In this document: positions 11,872 to 20,875 of the stretch, piece after piece
How the letters are laid out: each line of letters begins with the position of its first letter
Position numbering within the stretch: the first letter of the stretch is position 1
Origin: Isoetes taiwanensis
Lineage: Eukaryota; Streptophyta; Lycopodiopsida; Isoetales; Isoetaceae
Direction: 5' to 3'
Assembly (NCBI GenBank): GCA_021234155.1
Contig: JAJEKV010000047.1
Span: forward strand, 10,128,081-10,192,080
Length of the DNA stretch: 64,000 nt
The notes under the pieces: generated by a model
The model's input: only the letters and a program-made list of their open reading frames with translations
The model's database searches: none
Told to the model about the DNA's origin: nothing
Position numbers and translations under genes: made by a program

Positions 11872-12345
11872 TCCTATCAGCCATTCCACGTCATATTTCC
11901 GCTCCCTTTTTCCCATGCCACCTAGGATACCAAACTCTCATAATTACAGATTTGCTTGGAATATTCTTCCGGAATAAGGGGGATTGCACATTCATGGCGC
12001 CATATGTATTTAATTCTGTTGGTTGTCAGACGGACTGATGCAACACGTGGCGCTTCTAAAATGCCACTTGCATTATAGCATACCGGCAACTCATGACGGT
12101 GTCTCTTGGTAAGCGTGCGCGTCACCGCCTTCTACATTTCAAAAGTTGAATGTGTAGGTTGAAGCAGATCAGACTTTCATTTCGAGGCCATGGCCGCTAT
12201 AACCGATCTTCACTTCATCCTAATACAGGCTTCCCGCCCCCTACAATTCCAAATTTGAATTTGCTTAATGTATAAAAGCATGGATTGTAGGAGAATGGAC
12301 TTTTCGATTTCCATATGCACGCTTGCAAATTTCAAAAACGAAGTT
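11864..12345 (+). promoter_or_regulatory. Duplicated promoter module, copy 1
   Basis: About 480-520 bp shared with 13817-14340, beginning AAAATGGCCTCCTATCAGCC in both. Both copies contain GGCGCCATATGTATTTAATTCT, CATACCGGCAACTCATGACG and a TATA box (here 12271-12278, TATAAAAG). Each copy lies upstream of a plus-strand gene of the transposon, so I infer a duplicated promoter. This copy runs into the left TIR. Confidence 0.65.
12271..12278 (+). promoter_or_regulatory. TATA box in promoter module copy 1
   Basis: TATAAAAG followed by CATGGATTGTAGGAGAATGG; the equivalent box is at 14262-14269. The acidic-protein ATG is about 650 bp downstream, so a long leader or an unseen first exon is implied. 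Confidence 0.5.
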
Positions 12346-12360
12346 AGTACGGACGTTCGC

Positions 12361-12423
12361 TCACACGAAGCGAATTGTGTTGGGGCATAAAAATACCACA
12401 CCTTGATTTCGCGCCGTGCGATC
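12361..12423. repeat. Transposon hairpin 1
   Basis: Arms TCACACGAAGCGAA and TTCGCGCCGTGCGATC with a roughly 34-bp loop. Member of the TCACACGACGCGAA hairpin family confined to this element. Confidence 0.65.
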
Positions 12424-12630
12424 TACACAGTATGGAAGTTGCTTGTTGTCAAATTAAACTTAAACACAAGTGAGGTCGGCACTTACGTGGTTTTCTCGAG
12501 GAGGGTTTGGAGTGTTTTTTTTTAAATCCCAATTATCGACATAGTGTGACGTAGCATCTTGGTATTAAATAGTATGTTAAATTCGAATTATATCGGTGTT
12601 CATTTTCTGGTTAAACTCAAATCATATAGG

Positions 12631-12735
12631 TTTAGGAATAAGGTTAAAAAAGGAAGATATTGGCTATTTAGGAATAAGGTTAAAAAGGAAGATATTGGAT
12701 ATTTAGGTATAAGGTTAAAAAGGAAGATATTAGAT
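12631..12735 (+). repeat. 35-bp minisatellite, three units
   Basis: TTTAGGAATAAGGTTAAAAA followed by GGAAGATATTGG is repeated at about 12631, 12667 and 12702. Confidence 0.8.
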
Positions 12736-12928
12736 ATGGCTCAAATTTCGAGATATGCACATAATGGCATGTAATGATGGTTGATAGGACCGAATACTGT
12801 GATCATTCCTACGATTTTCACGCCTAATCCAGCCTATATCTATTCCAGCCTAGATTGGCTAGATTCTCCCCCCAATCTCCGCCCTAATCTTTGCTAGATC
12901 CTCCTACCAATTTCTCTAGTCCATCGCC

Positions 12929-13339
12929 ATGAAGAGATCAGCTACGGAAGAGCCGGAGGTGTCCTCCAAGAGGCGCCTATTACGGCTGGAAGAGGTGTTC
13001 CCTCCGCTGCCCACGGTTCTTGCTCTGAATGCCTCTGATTCCTCTGATTCCTCTGATTCCTTTGACGAGGAATCAGAGAATGAGGAATCAGAGGAAATTT
13101 CGGAGCAGGAGTTCATCACAGGTGTTCTTGAAGGCTGGATAGGAGATTCTTCAAAAATGAGTATTCACCGACGGAGAAGAAGCCAAGATGATGAAGAAGA
13201 TGAAGAAGTTGAAGACGAATCACGACTTCGAGGAGCTCATGGCGTTAGTTCATGGTACATGCATGTTTTCTTTCTTTTCTTAAGCATTCAACTAACGGTT
13301 ATTTCTTATTTTTTTTTTGATGATGAAGCAGATGAATGA
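12929..13339 (+). CDS. Acidic, Ser-rich nuclear-type small protein of the transposon
   Basis: The frame starts at an ATG in good context and reads a basic patch (SSKRRLLRLEE, NLS-like). It then has Ser-Asp repeats (SDSSDSSDSF), a Glu-rich helix, a basic RRRRSQ and a final acidic cluster (DDEEDEEVEDES). The last 30 residues of the open frame look like translated intron: GTACATGCATG near 13255 is a plausible donor and a T-rich run ending GATGATGAAG/CAG near 13330 a plausible acceptor. Splicing would end the protein at about 105-110 aa. It lies downstream of promoter module copy 1 and on the same strand as the transposase. No family was recognised; a transactivator or DNA-binding accessory protein is a guess. 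Confidence 0.55.
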   Translation: MKRSATEEPEVSSKRRLLRLEEVFPPLPTVLALNASDSSDSSDSFDEESENEESEEISEQEFITGVLEGWIGDSSKMSIHRRRRSQDDEEDEEVEDESRLRGAHGVSSWYMHVFFLFLSIQLTVISYFFFDDEADE

Positions 13340-13637
13340 AATTTGTTAGGGCAGAGCACCTCTTATTTTTTTTTCCTTGTTCTTAGTCGAGCTTGCCTCC
13401 AGCTTCTTACCATATGCCTGCAAGCCTCCGAGCTTTTTTGTTGTGAATAGTTGAAGCCTCCGGGCATTTAAATTTACAAAATGATGTAAAAGCCATACCT
13501 ACCATAAAAATTTTGAATGTAAAAAGTTTTTGCTTCTAATTCCATTTGAATACCTAACTTTTTTTTTACTGTACATGTGTTACCACTCTTAAGTACATAA
13601 GTCATCATCCCTTTTCAAAGAGCATATTATTTTTCAA

Positions 13638-13705
13638 GGATCACACCAAGCGAATAGTACATATGCAACAAAAATGGAACACACTAAATTCGCATCGTGT
13701 GATCC
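13638..13705. repeat. Transposon hairpin 2
   Basis: Arms GGATCACACCAAGCGAA and TTCGCATCGTGTGATCC, two mismatches, loop about 34 bp. It lies after the acidic-protein gene and before promoter module copy 2. Confidence 0.75.
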
Positions 13706-13816
13706 ACTTTCTTACTTGTTGTCAAATTAAAACTAAACACAAGTCCCTCGTCAATAGTCTCCCATTTGCATATAAAATATCTATCATTCCAAGTTATATT
13801 ATGTTTTATGAACTAA

Positions 13817-14340
13817 AATGGCCTCCTATCAGCCATTCCACGCCATATTTCTGCCCTTTTTTTCCCCCTCCGATTTGCTTGGAATATTCTCCCTGAATAA
13901 GGGGAATCGCATATCTATGGCGCCATATGTATTTAATTCTCTTGTTGTCAGACAGATTGACGCAACACGTGGCGCTTCTAAAAAGCCACTTGCATTATAG
14001 CATACCGGCAACTCATGACGGTGTCTCTTGGTTTGTCAGATACCAATCATGCGCATCACCGATTCTTGTCTTGCCCTATTTTCATTTAGAGTCCATTCCC
14101 GCCTTCTACATTTCAAAATTTGAATGTGTAGGTTGAAGCTTTGTATTAGACTTTCGTTTCGAGGCGCTGCGATTGCGCCTTAAAAGTTCGTAACCGGGAT
14201 CTTTACTTCATCCCAATACAAAGCTTCCCGCCCCTACAATTCGATTTTGAATTTGCTTTTGTATAAAAGCATGGATTATAGGAGAATGGACTTTTCCATA
14301 TGCACGCTGCAAATTTCAAAAAACGAGGTTAGTACGGACC
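13817..14340 (+). promoter_or_regulatory. Duplicated promoter module, copy 2
   Basis: Direct repeat of 11864-12345, slightly longer because of small insertions. It contains TATAAAAG at 14262-14269 and stops about 75 bp before the ATG at 14415 of the transposase N-terminal region. Being a second copy of the left subterminal DNA, it could also hold transposase-binding sites. Confidence 0.65.
14262..14269 (+). promoter_or_regulatory. TATA box of the transposase gene
   Basis: TATAAAAG about 150 bp upstream of the ATG at 14415. Confidence 0.55.
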
Positions 14341-14414
14341 GAGCCTCAAACGGCTTTAATTGTGCCAAGGCATACAAATTGTACACATTCATTTCACAGT
14401 ATGCATCCACGCGT

Positions 14415-15510
14415 ATGGAAGCTCCAAATGATGTGTGGATAAGGATCCAACTCGACTCGGGAATATGCTCCAGCCTTCAATCGCAAAAAAAGAGGTCTAA
14501 AAATAAGAACTTAGACCTCGACATGTTGCGCCTTGCGTGCTCAAAAAAGTATCGACATCCGGGCGGATGGCGGTTTATATCCATTGATCCGTTGAGTGGC
14601 GGTGAAACCGCCATTTCGGGACGTTTCAAGTTTAGTCCGATTTTTGTGGTGACGGTAACTCGGCCTCTTGGGATATTGTGAGAGATTGAGAGAGGATGAA
14701 GGCATTCGAATCGAATACAATTCCTTGAGATGAGCCGCCCGATTGTCACAAGAGAATTATAACTTAAACCAGCAGCTCTTTTTCTCTCGCTTCATTACTC
14801 CAATCGTGATGAAGGAAAGGAATGACGGCTTGGGAGGGAAACTTCTTTGAGATAATGGCGTGGAGAAGTCCAAATTGGTGATAGGGCAGCTGCAAGAAAA
14901 AGATCCAAGAGCTCGAAAGAGCAAACTTTGGGCTTCAATGTAGGTTAAAGAATTTGAAGAAAACACCCCTTGGCTTAAGCGAGAAAGGAAGAAGCATTAT
15001 CGACCGATAGAGGAACTGAAGTTTGGATCAGGTGCATTCAGGCCGCAGGTCACGGCCACAAGGTCCGTTTACAACACTAGCAAAGGCCGCTTAAGATCCG
15101 GGGAAACTAGAAGCAATCTTGGTTACGTGAGTGAAGAACCTAGCGACGAACAGGAGAGATAGTGGACATGATTTGTCAGCCCTACAACTCTCCTCTCAAG
15201 AAGATGGTATTGGAAATGGTACTAGGGAGATCTACAAGAAGTTAGAAGCGGCACGGATGTACGATCGTTTGTGATGATGTAGGCATCGAGAGGGTTTGGT
15301 TACCGTTCTCTATTCAAGCCATTCCACGAAGCGTTGAAAAGAATGGGCACAAAAAAAGTATTCGCTCCACGTCCACAAATTGTCGAGAATACAAGGGTTA
15401 CTAGGACAAAGATGGTGTATGCCATATTAGGAGAGATGCACCACGTTGAATGTCTTTGTCCCCGCCATAGCCATAAAAAGATAAGAATGGCAAGGATTGT
15501 TGTGATATAG
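14415..15510 (+). pseudogene. N-terminal region of the transposase-like gene, in pieces
   Basis: Coding-like segments in changing frames precede the main transposase frame. MEAPNDVWIRIQLDSG to VTVTRPLGIL occupies 14415-14681. A helix with KKIQELERANFGLQCRLKNL lies near 14890-14960. A segment with ELKFGSGAFRPQVTATRSVY and GYVSEEPSDEQE lies near 15010-15160. The last, 15313-15510, contains FKPFHEALKRMGTKKVF and a Cys/His cluster (HHVECLCPRHSH), then a stop six bases before the main frame opens at 15516. Either introns or single-base indels separate them. Loss of a clean N-terminus suggests that this copy cannot make full-length transposase without splicing. Confidence 0.5.
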
Positions 15511-15515
15511 TTGGA

Positions 15516-17057
15516 ATGAATGAACGCAATAATCTTTGGGTTGACCTGGTTACTCTCTTACAATTCCTTGTCAAATATTATGACTTAACAGTTGCAGAAA
15601 CTAATGGTGAGATTGAAGTTTGCATAAAATTGGATGAAATGGAACTGACCAAGTTTGAGAAGTATGAGAGGGTATCCGTTGTCATCATGAATAGAGCAAT
15701 TGAGAATGCAATTGCACATGCTAAATCAAAGAGCAACAAGAATAACAAAAAAGATGTAGAGGTGACGGACGAGGAGAAGAAGCGTGTGGAAAAATGGTTC
15801 TCATGTCAATCTGAAGATGACACCTGGTGGTTAGGTCTCTTTAAAGTTCAGAAAGAAACCCACGAGGTTTTGAAATGGGTGTTCAATCAAACTGACATCC
15901 CGAGTCTAATATCTAGATTCGAGGGAGGGGAAAAATTGCAAGTAGATCACTATGGATCTTACAAAGTAATTTTTCACTTGGCGTCTGATTTAAAAACTGA
16001 GAAAGCAATGTACAACATAAGTGGAGGAGGACAAGGAACATGCAAAAGTTGTCTGTACTGCAATCATGCAAGGAAGTCAAGTACTGGGAAGACTGTTTCA
16101 ACCTTGTCCCTTAACCAAGCAAATGCTCCTAATAGAGGAGAAGAAGATCCCAAGTTCCATGGCATTTTCCCCATTCCATTAGAGAGGGTTCATATCTGCA
16201 CTTTGCACGGCTTTGTGAGAATCATCGACAAGATGATATTTTTGAGCTGCAGATTCGTGTGGAACATTTCAGACAAGAAGAGAAGAGAGGAAGGAATTCG
16301 TGAGTTGAACATGTTCTATCGTAAGCGTGGTTTGCATGGTGGCAATGTAAGATTAGAGCTCGATGAGAAACGGCCAGGAAGAACAAGTGTGCCTCGTAAG
16401 GTGTCAATTGGAGGGATGAAAGCTCGACGCTTCATAAAGAATCATAGAGAGGCTCTGAACGGAAACCAGATGGGAGAAAAGGTCTATGAATTTGGAAAAT
16501 TGCTGGTTGATGCGGAGCAGGACCGCACAGATGGCGTTCGTTCGGCATTGAGGAAAAAAAAAGCATGGGATGCATTGTCTGAATTGTTCCCATACATTCA
16601 GAGAATGGACCTCACAAGAGAAGATGCAGAAATGTTCGTGCAAGCGAATAACAAATTTATTAAAGCTTTCATAGACGCATGGGGAGAGAGTGAAGTCACG
16701 CACTACTTGCACATCTTTTGGGCTCATGCACCTTGGTTTTTTAGGAAGTATGGAAGCCTAGCAGTGTGGAGTGCACAAGGCATGGAGAAGTCGCATAAAC
16801 AAGCTAAAATAGCCTTTCATCGTAACACTCAAAGAGGGGGTGGAAATGTGGGAACCAACCCTCTAAGACAGATGACAGAGTGGTTTTATAGAAGGGCGAT
16901 GGCTAAATACGACAAGAAGGTCGCTTTAAGAAGCAACCCAGAAGTCGTAAACACCATTGGCATAATGCTGAAGAGAAAACGGAAAGTTGCTTGGCAAAAT
17001 TCTAGGGCCCCACTAGCATCGCAACAGTGGAGATCTAAGAGACAAAGAATCGGGTAA
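15516..17057 (+). CDS. DDE-type transposase-like protein, catalytic region
   Basis: A 513-residue open frame. I see the layout of an RNase-H-fold transposase: a first Asp in EVCIKLDEMELTKFEKYERV (about residue 36). A second Asp lies in HLASDLKTEKAMYN (about residue 157), followed by a CxxC pair (CKSCLYC) as in several metazoan-type DDE families. Then come VHICTLHGFVRIIDKM, and a late Glu in WSAQGMEKSHKQ (about residue 437). A basic tail follows (KRKRKVAWQ...RSKRQRIG, NLS-like). The D/D/E assignment is from pattern memory, not an alignment. I cannot name the superfamily; it is not an obvious Mutator, hAT or CACTA protein. It is the only mobility gene in the element and reads toward the minus-strand cargo genes. 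Confidence 0.6.
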   Translation: MNERNNLWVDLVTLLQFLVKYYDLTVAETNGEIEVCIKLDEMELTKFEKYERVSVVIMNRAIENAIAHAKSKSNKNNKKDVEVTDEEKKRVEKWFSCQSEDDTWWLGLFKVQKETHEVLKWVFNQTDIPSLISRFEGGEKLQVDHYGSYKVIFHLASDLKTEKAMYNISGGGQGTCKSCLYCNHARKSSTGKTVSTLSLNQANAPNRGEEDPKFHGIFPIPLERVHICTLHGFVRIIDKMIFLSCRFVWNISDKKRREEGIRELNMFYRKRGLHGGNVRLELDEKRPGRTSVPRKVSIGGMKARRFIKNHREALNGNQMGEKVYEFGKLLVDAEQDRTDGVRSALRKKKAWDALSELFPYIQRMDLTREDAEMFVQANNKFIKAFIDAWGESEVTHYLHIFWAHAPWFFRKYGSLAVWSAQGMEKSHKQAKIAFHRNTQRGGGNVGTNPLRQMTEWFYRRAMAKYDKKVALRSNPEVVNTIGIMLKRKRKVAWQNSRAPLASQQWRSKRQRIG

Positions 17058-17080
17058 AGTATACTTGTAATGTGTAGCAT

Positions 17081-17218
17081 GTTCACACGACGCGAAGTAC
17101 TTGCCTCCAACCTTGTTTGCACAACCCCAGAGCCGGCCGCGGTGATCTTATTTGTATCATACGGCGCGAACAGTGGAGTTCGCTATTGCTTGCATTTATG
17201 TGGCTTCGCGTCGTGTGA
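17081..17218. repeat. Transposon hairpin 3 (long)
   Basis: Arms TCACACGACGCGAAG and CTTCGCGTCGTGTGA match perfectly over 15 bp across a roughly 108-bp loop holding a further CATACGGCGCGAA. It sits between the convergent 3' ends of the transposase (plus) and MAS gene 1 (minus). Confidence 0.85.
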
Positions 17219-17301
17219 AGCTTTACAAGATAATAATAAAAAAGGGTTACTTTTGATTAAAGTTGTGAAAGATGTTACATTGAAAAACAAAATACAACGA
17301 C

Positions 17302-17772
17302 TCATTGTTGCTCCAGTGCGAGCTCTTCTTCATTATCTTCATCATCATCATCAGCTCCGTCCTCGTCTTAGTCTTCATCTCTTCCCCTCAAGCGGGCAAT
17401 CACCCCTATCCAAACGTTCCTCCAATCTGTCCACCATCTCTTTGTACATGTCCCGCTCCTGTCCCAATAGCACAACGTGTTCTTCTGCCTGAATTAGCAT
17501 CCTCGTTGCCGTCATAACCACCTCAGTGCAGTTGTTGGGGCATGTCATCTGTCCCGACCTTCTATTCAACCGGCCGATTTGCCTCTCCCGGCTCGAAGCA
17601 TGAGAAGGTTGAATTCATTCTCTTCTTCTTTACGCTGAATTGTAACGGCGTTTTCCTTTAGAAGATCATCTTGCTCCTTCAACCTCTTCATTAGAACACC
17701 CAACACTATGTCAGAAGGGAGTTCTATCCTCTTGCGTTTTCCATTATCAGCGGTTGAGGATGTGGAGGCCAT
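17302..17772 (-). pseudogene. MAS-coiled-coil gene 1
   Basis: Start chosen at 17772 (MASTSS), matching the MAS start of its three relatives; an ATG nine bases upstream is also in frame. Order: Ser-rich start, basic GKRKR, a helix SDIVLGVLMKRLKEQDDLLKEN shared in outline with genes 3 and 4, then a coiled coil. The first frame ends at 17566. A +1 shift continues as RERQIGRLNRRSGQMTC and a long heptad-type helix (VVMTATRMLIQAEEHVVLL, MYKEMVDRLEERLD). A further shift and one stop lead to a strongly acidic tail (DEDGADDDDEDNEEEL) ending at 17302. Probable nuclear accessory protein; function unknown. Confidence 0.5.
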
Positions 17773-17857
17773 AGATGACAAATGGGAGGGACGTTAAGAT
17801 TATAGAAGTGAGGAGCAAAGACTCTAACCGGCGGAAGGAGCACATGCAAGGACCTCA

Positions 17858-17864
17858 ATTTATA
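17858..17864 (-). promoter_or_regulatory. TATA box of MAS gene 1
   Basis: TATAAAT on the minus strand, about 90 bp upstream of the ATG at 17772; spacing matches MAS genes 2-4. Confidence 0.5.
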
Positions 17865-18003
17865 CATATTAGCGCTTGAACATATTAAACACACTCGGCT
17901 GCTGTCGCACGTGTCGAGCGGATTCTGTCGGTTGTCCGCTAGAACACATTAATGGTACTCGTGTCACTGGAACACATTAATAACTATTCTAACTACATCA
18001 GAT

Positions 18004-18067
18004 ATCACACCACGCGAAATCTGCACACGAGCTTTAAAACCCTATGAAGGGTTTCGCTTCGTGTGAT
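18004..18067. repeat. Transposon hairpin 4
   Basis: Arms ATCACACCACGCGAA and TTCGCTTCGTGTGAT with two mismatches; between MAS gene 2 (3' end) and MAS gene 1 (promoter). Confidence 0.8.
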
Positions 18068-18219
18068 CTGTCTTGTCATTCTCTCTACCACGGATATTGA
18101 AAATTAAAAATAGGAAACGTAATATTCGGTACATTTGTCAAAAACTTTTCCCATTGAAAGATAAAACCAATTACAAACATTAAAAAAAAAAACGGGCCCC
18201 TCTAGGAGGAGCCCGATGC

Positions 18220-18639
18220 CTATGATCGCCGGGCAAGCTCTTCCTGGAGGGCAGTGATAATTTTTTTCTGCTCCTCCAACATGATTGCCTGCCCCGCAAC
18301 CACGTTCTCATATTCCGCAACCTTATCTTCCCGCTCATCGAGTTGGGCTCGGGCAGCCTCTCCCGCTTCGATTGCGGCCCTAAGCCTCTCTTGGAGGTTA
18401 TATCTCTGGGCGCCACAATTCGGTCCTAAGGCAGCCCGCTGATTGTCGCGCACTAAAATCACCTCCCCAGCAGAAGGCGGCCTTTTCCTCTGCTGCCGAA
18501 CCAGCTTGGCAACGTCTTCATCATTCTTTTTTCTTTTAGAAGGCGGATCCGTTCCTCCGCCGGCGAATGAATTCTCAATTTCCTTGACCAAAACTTGAGA
18601 CAAGATCTCGGCAGGGATGGAACTGGAGCTGGAGGCCAT
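18220..18639 (-). CDS. MAS-coiled-coil gene 2 (intact 139-aa frame)
   Basis: The best preserved of the four paralogues. It begins MASSSSSIPAEILSQVLVKE, has a basic patch (PPSKRKKNDED and RQQRKRPPS, NLS-like), and ends in a continuous alpha-helical coiled coil from about residue 80 to 135 (LQERLRAAIEAGEAARAQL, VVAGQAIMLEEQKKIITAL). No catalytic motif is visible. A TATA box lies about 95 bp upstream, and hairpins 4 and 5 flank the unit. Its neighbours encode similarly built proteins, which suggests tandem duplication followed by divergence. Possible roles are dimerising DNA-binding or transcription factors of the transposon; this is inference. Confidence 0.6.
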   Translation of the reverse strand: MASSSSSIPAEILSQVLVKEIENSFAGGGTDPPSKRKKNDEDVAKLVRQQRKRPPSAGEVILVRDNQRAALGPNCGAQRYNLQERLRAAIEAGEAARAQLDEREDKVAEYENVVAGQAIMLEEQKKIITALQEELARRS

Positions 18640-18730
18640 TGAAAGTGATGGGAGAACAGGAGTGATGGCTGAGGGCGGATGTGGTAGAACAGAAGATGGC
18701 GGATAGGAGAAGACAAAGGCCTCCGACGTT

Positions 18731-18737
18731 TTATATA
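18731..18737 (-). promoter_or_regulatory. TATA box of MAS gene 2
   Basis: TATATAA on the minus strand about 95 bp before the ATG at 18639. Confidence 0.55.
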
Positions 18738-18793
18738 GAAACTAGAGATACGTTGGAATCTACGGTTGCGAGTACCGATAAAGTTGTGTAATA

Positions 18794-18859
18794 ATCCTAC
18801 GAGGCGAAATTATAGCATGCAATTAGGCAACGGTAGCCTATGTTCGCATCATGGGATCC
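18794..18859. repeat. Transposon hairpin 5 (diverged)
   Basis: Arms resembling CCTACGAGGCGAAAT and GTTCGCATCATGGG; imperfect, but in the expected place upstream of MAS gene 2. Confidence 0.45.
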
Positions 18860-19103
18860 GTCATATCCTAGCCGTACTGTATGCAGGCCGTACAAAAGAC
18901 AGTGTTATTGTGGCAGCGCATGCCACGTCCTTGGCATGACGTTGTCATCCACAAGCCACGTATGTGAATAGACGTTGTCATCCACATGCAAATTAAGATT
19001 TACCCGCAGTTATATCACATAATCTAGCTAGATATTTGTGTTACATACACTTTTCCATTAATAAATTATGAATTTATACATACAACGAGGTGTACGTTGT
19101 GGA

Positions 19104-19171
19104 GATCATACGACGCGAAATCCATTGATTGCTACCTAATTGCAAGAATGGCATTTCAAGGTCGTGTGATC
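19104..19171. repeat. Transposon hairpin 6
   Basis: Arms GATCATACGACGCGAAAT and ATTTCAAGGTCGTGTGATC. The loop ATTGATTGCTACCTAATTGC is shared with hairpin 8, consistent with tandem duplication of the gene unit. Confidence 0.75.
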
Positions 19172-19256
19172 TTTTAATAAAACAAAACAAGAGAACAGAT
19201 AGAAGCAAGAAATAGAGCAAATTTTTCTTTGAAACAAAAAAATATATATACAATGG

Positions 19257-19610
19257 CTACGGATCTTCATGATCCTGTAGCTGAAGCCGTAAAGCTGCGT
19301 TCTCATCCTCCGCAGCTCGAAGCTTCTTCTCCATATCTTCTAGCGCTGCGAAAATATTGTGTGCGTTAAAATCGCCTCGACCCCCTACGCTTATTGGCCT
19401 CTCGGCACAGGTTAATGTTGCTGCGAGCTCAAGGTCTCGCCATGCAAAGACCCCTAGTGAATTCTAACTCCCCACCGCCCATCTTCTACGGCGGCAGACG
19501 GCAATTTTAAAGTGGAACCTCCTTGAATCTCTTCATCACCACAAAGCAAGGGTGATGTCCGCGGGCAGATTCCGGGGCGCTAAACTGTCGGAGGAGGATG
19601 AAGATGCCAT
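19257..19610 (-). pseudogene. MAS-coiled-coil gene 3, frameshifted
   Basis: Starts MASSSSSDSLAPRNLPADITLAL, then a frameshift. The alternative frame continues VVMKRFKEV, which matches VVMKRFKEI of gene 4. The distal part parallels the gene 4 C-terminus around DMEKKLE and ends at a TAG in the equivalent position (19257-19259). Genes 3 and 4 are tandem copies about 880-910 bp apart, including 3' flank and hairpin. With at least one indel, this copy is probably non-functional. Confidence 0.5.
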
Positions 19611-19708
19611 CGGAGGAGAAGGCGGAAGGAAGGCGAAGGGGAGAAGATGAGCGTAAGAAGGCGGAAGGCGAAGAGGATCGGAGGTCGAAGGCAAGATAGA
19701 AAGTCTTC

Positions 19709-19716
19709 TATTTATA
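19709..19716 (-). promoter_or_regulatory. TATA box of MAS gene 3
   Basis: TATAAATA on the minus strand, about 100 bp upstream of the ATG at 19610; identical box and spacing to gene 4. Confidence 0.6.
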
Positions 19717-19740
19717 ACGTGGATTTCAGTAGTAGCTTGA

Positions 19741-19857
19741 GTCACACGACGCCAAGGATGCCGTGGGTCGAAAATCGATTACTTCTGCGATCGTGTGAGG
19801 AAAAAGGACCCGTTACTTCTTCTAACGCCTTTTCTTCCGAGAAAGCTTCGTGTGATA
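19741..19857. repeat. Transposon hairpin 7
   Basis: Left arm GTCACACGACGCCAAGG; right arm either CGATCGTGTGAG near 19788 or AGCTTCGTGTGAT near 19845. It lies just upstream of the MAS gene 3 promoter. Confidence 0.55.
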
Positions 19858-19960
19858 ATTTTATTGATAATTTCCGGTGATACAATCTATACATAAGTAA
19901 TTTTACCGATACATAACTAAAGATAGAACTTCTCATTGAAGCAAAATAGAACGGCATGGA

Positions 19961-20030
19961 GATCACACGACCTTGAAATCCATTGATTGCTACCTAATTG
20001 CAAGCAAGGCATTTCAAGGCCGTCGTGATA
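19961..20030. repeat. Transposon hairpin 8
   Basis: Arms GATCACACGACCTTGAAAT and ATTTCAAGGCCGTCGTGAT with a one-base bulge; same loop sequence as hairpin 6. Downstream of MAS gene 4. Confidence 0.75.
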
Positions 20031-20130
20031 TTTTAATAAAACAGAACATACATTGGAACAACAGGATAGATAGAAGCAAAAAATAGAGAAAACTTTTCTT
20101 TGAAGCAAAAAAATAGATAGATACAACGGG

Positions 20131-20521
20131 CTAGGGATCTTCATGATCCTCTAGCTGATTTTCATGTTCTCGCACCGGCCGTGAGGTCGCGTTCTCATCC
20201 TCCGCAACTTCGAGCTTCTTCTCCATATCTTCTAAGGCCTCGAAATCATGTGAGCAGTTTCAACCGCCGGCCTGCGGCTCGTCGCCTCTTGGTACATGGC
20301 GAATATTTCCACGAGCTCAACGTCTGCCTTCGTCGCGGCAGCTCCCCTGAAGGCTAATCGCCGACCGCCTCATTGTTCTCCGGCGACGGGCGGTTGTTTT
20401 CATCATGGATCTCCTTGAATCTCTTCATCACCACTTGCAAGGGTGATGTCCACGGCAGCTCTGGGGGCTGGGGAGTGCTATCTTGGCGTGGTCGCTTGCT
20501 AGAGGAAGATGATGATGCCAT
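20131..20521 (-). pseudogene. MAS-coiled-coil gene 4, frameshifted
   Basis: Start chosen at 20521: MASSSSSSKRPRQDSTPQ, an NLS-like KRPRQD, then PLQVVMKRFKEIHDENN. The frame stops at 20354. Other frames continue with ELVEIFAMYQEATS and then FEALEDMEKKLEVAEDEN and a His/Asp/Glu-rich end (ENQLEDHEDP) to a TAG at 20131-20133. The order Ser-rich start, basic patch, VMKRFKE helix and coiled coil is the family signature. Function unknown. Confidence 0.5.
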
Positions 20522-20608
20522 CGAGCGAGAAGGTGGAAGGCGGAAGCGAAGTAGAAGATGAGCGTAAGGCGGAAGGCGACGGAGGTCAGCGTGGACATCG
20601 GGTCTTCT

Positions 20609-20616
20609 ATTTATAA
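20609..20616 (-). promoter_or_regulatory. TATA box of MAS gene 4
   Basis: TATAAATA on the minus strand, about 90 bp upstream of the ATG at 20521. Confidence 0.6.
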
Positions 20617-20620
20617 CATG

Positions 20621-20654
20621 AGTCACACGAGTTGCTTCTCGCGATCGTGTGAGG
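20621..20654. repeat. Transposon hairpin 9 (short)
   Basis: AGTCACACGA and TCGTGTGAGG arms with a very short loop, directly upstream of the MAS gene 4 TATA box. Confidence 0.55.
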
Positions 20655-20708
20655 AATAAATAAATTAATTGTCTTTTTTCCAATAATATTTCATTTCTTC
20701 GAGATAGA

Positions 20709-20776
20709 TATCACACGACGCCAAAACCTAGATATGACGTAAAAATCGAGACTGATGTATTTCAAGGTGATGTGAA
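20709..20776. repeat. Transposon hairpin 10
   Basis: Left arm ATCACACGACGCCAAAAC; degenerate right arm ATTTCAAGGTGATGTGA. It separates the larger unknown gene (ending 20876) from MAS gene 4. Confidence 0.5.
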
Positions 20777-20875
20777 TAAATACAAATAAAATAATTTTAT
20801 TAGGAATTTCGGAAGGACAATCGTACATAAATAATTTTACCGATACAAGTTGGAAAACATATAACTTCCAATTTC

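Noticed and set aside
14477-14749. Minus-strand 90-residue frame
   Set aside because: Antisense of the transposase N-terminal region.
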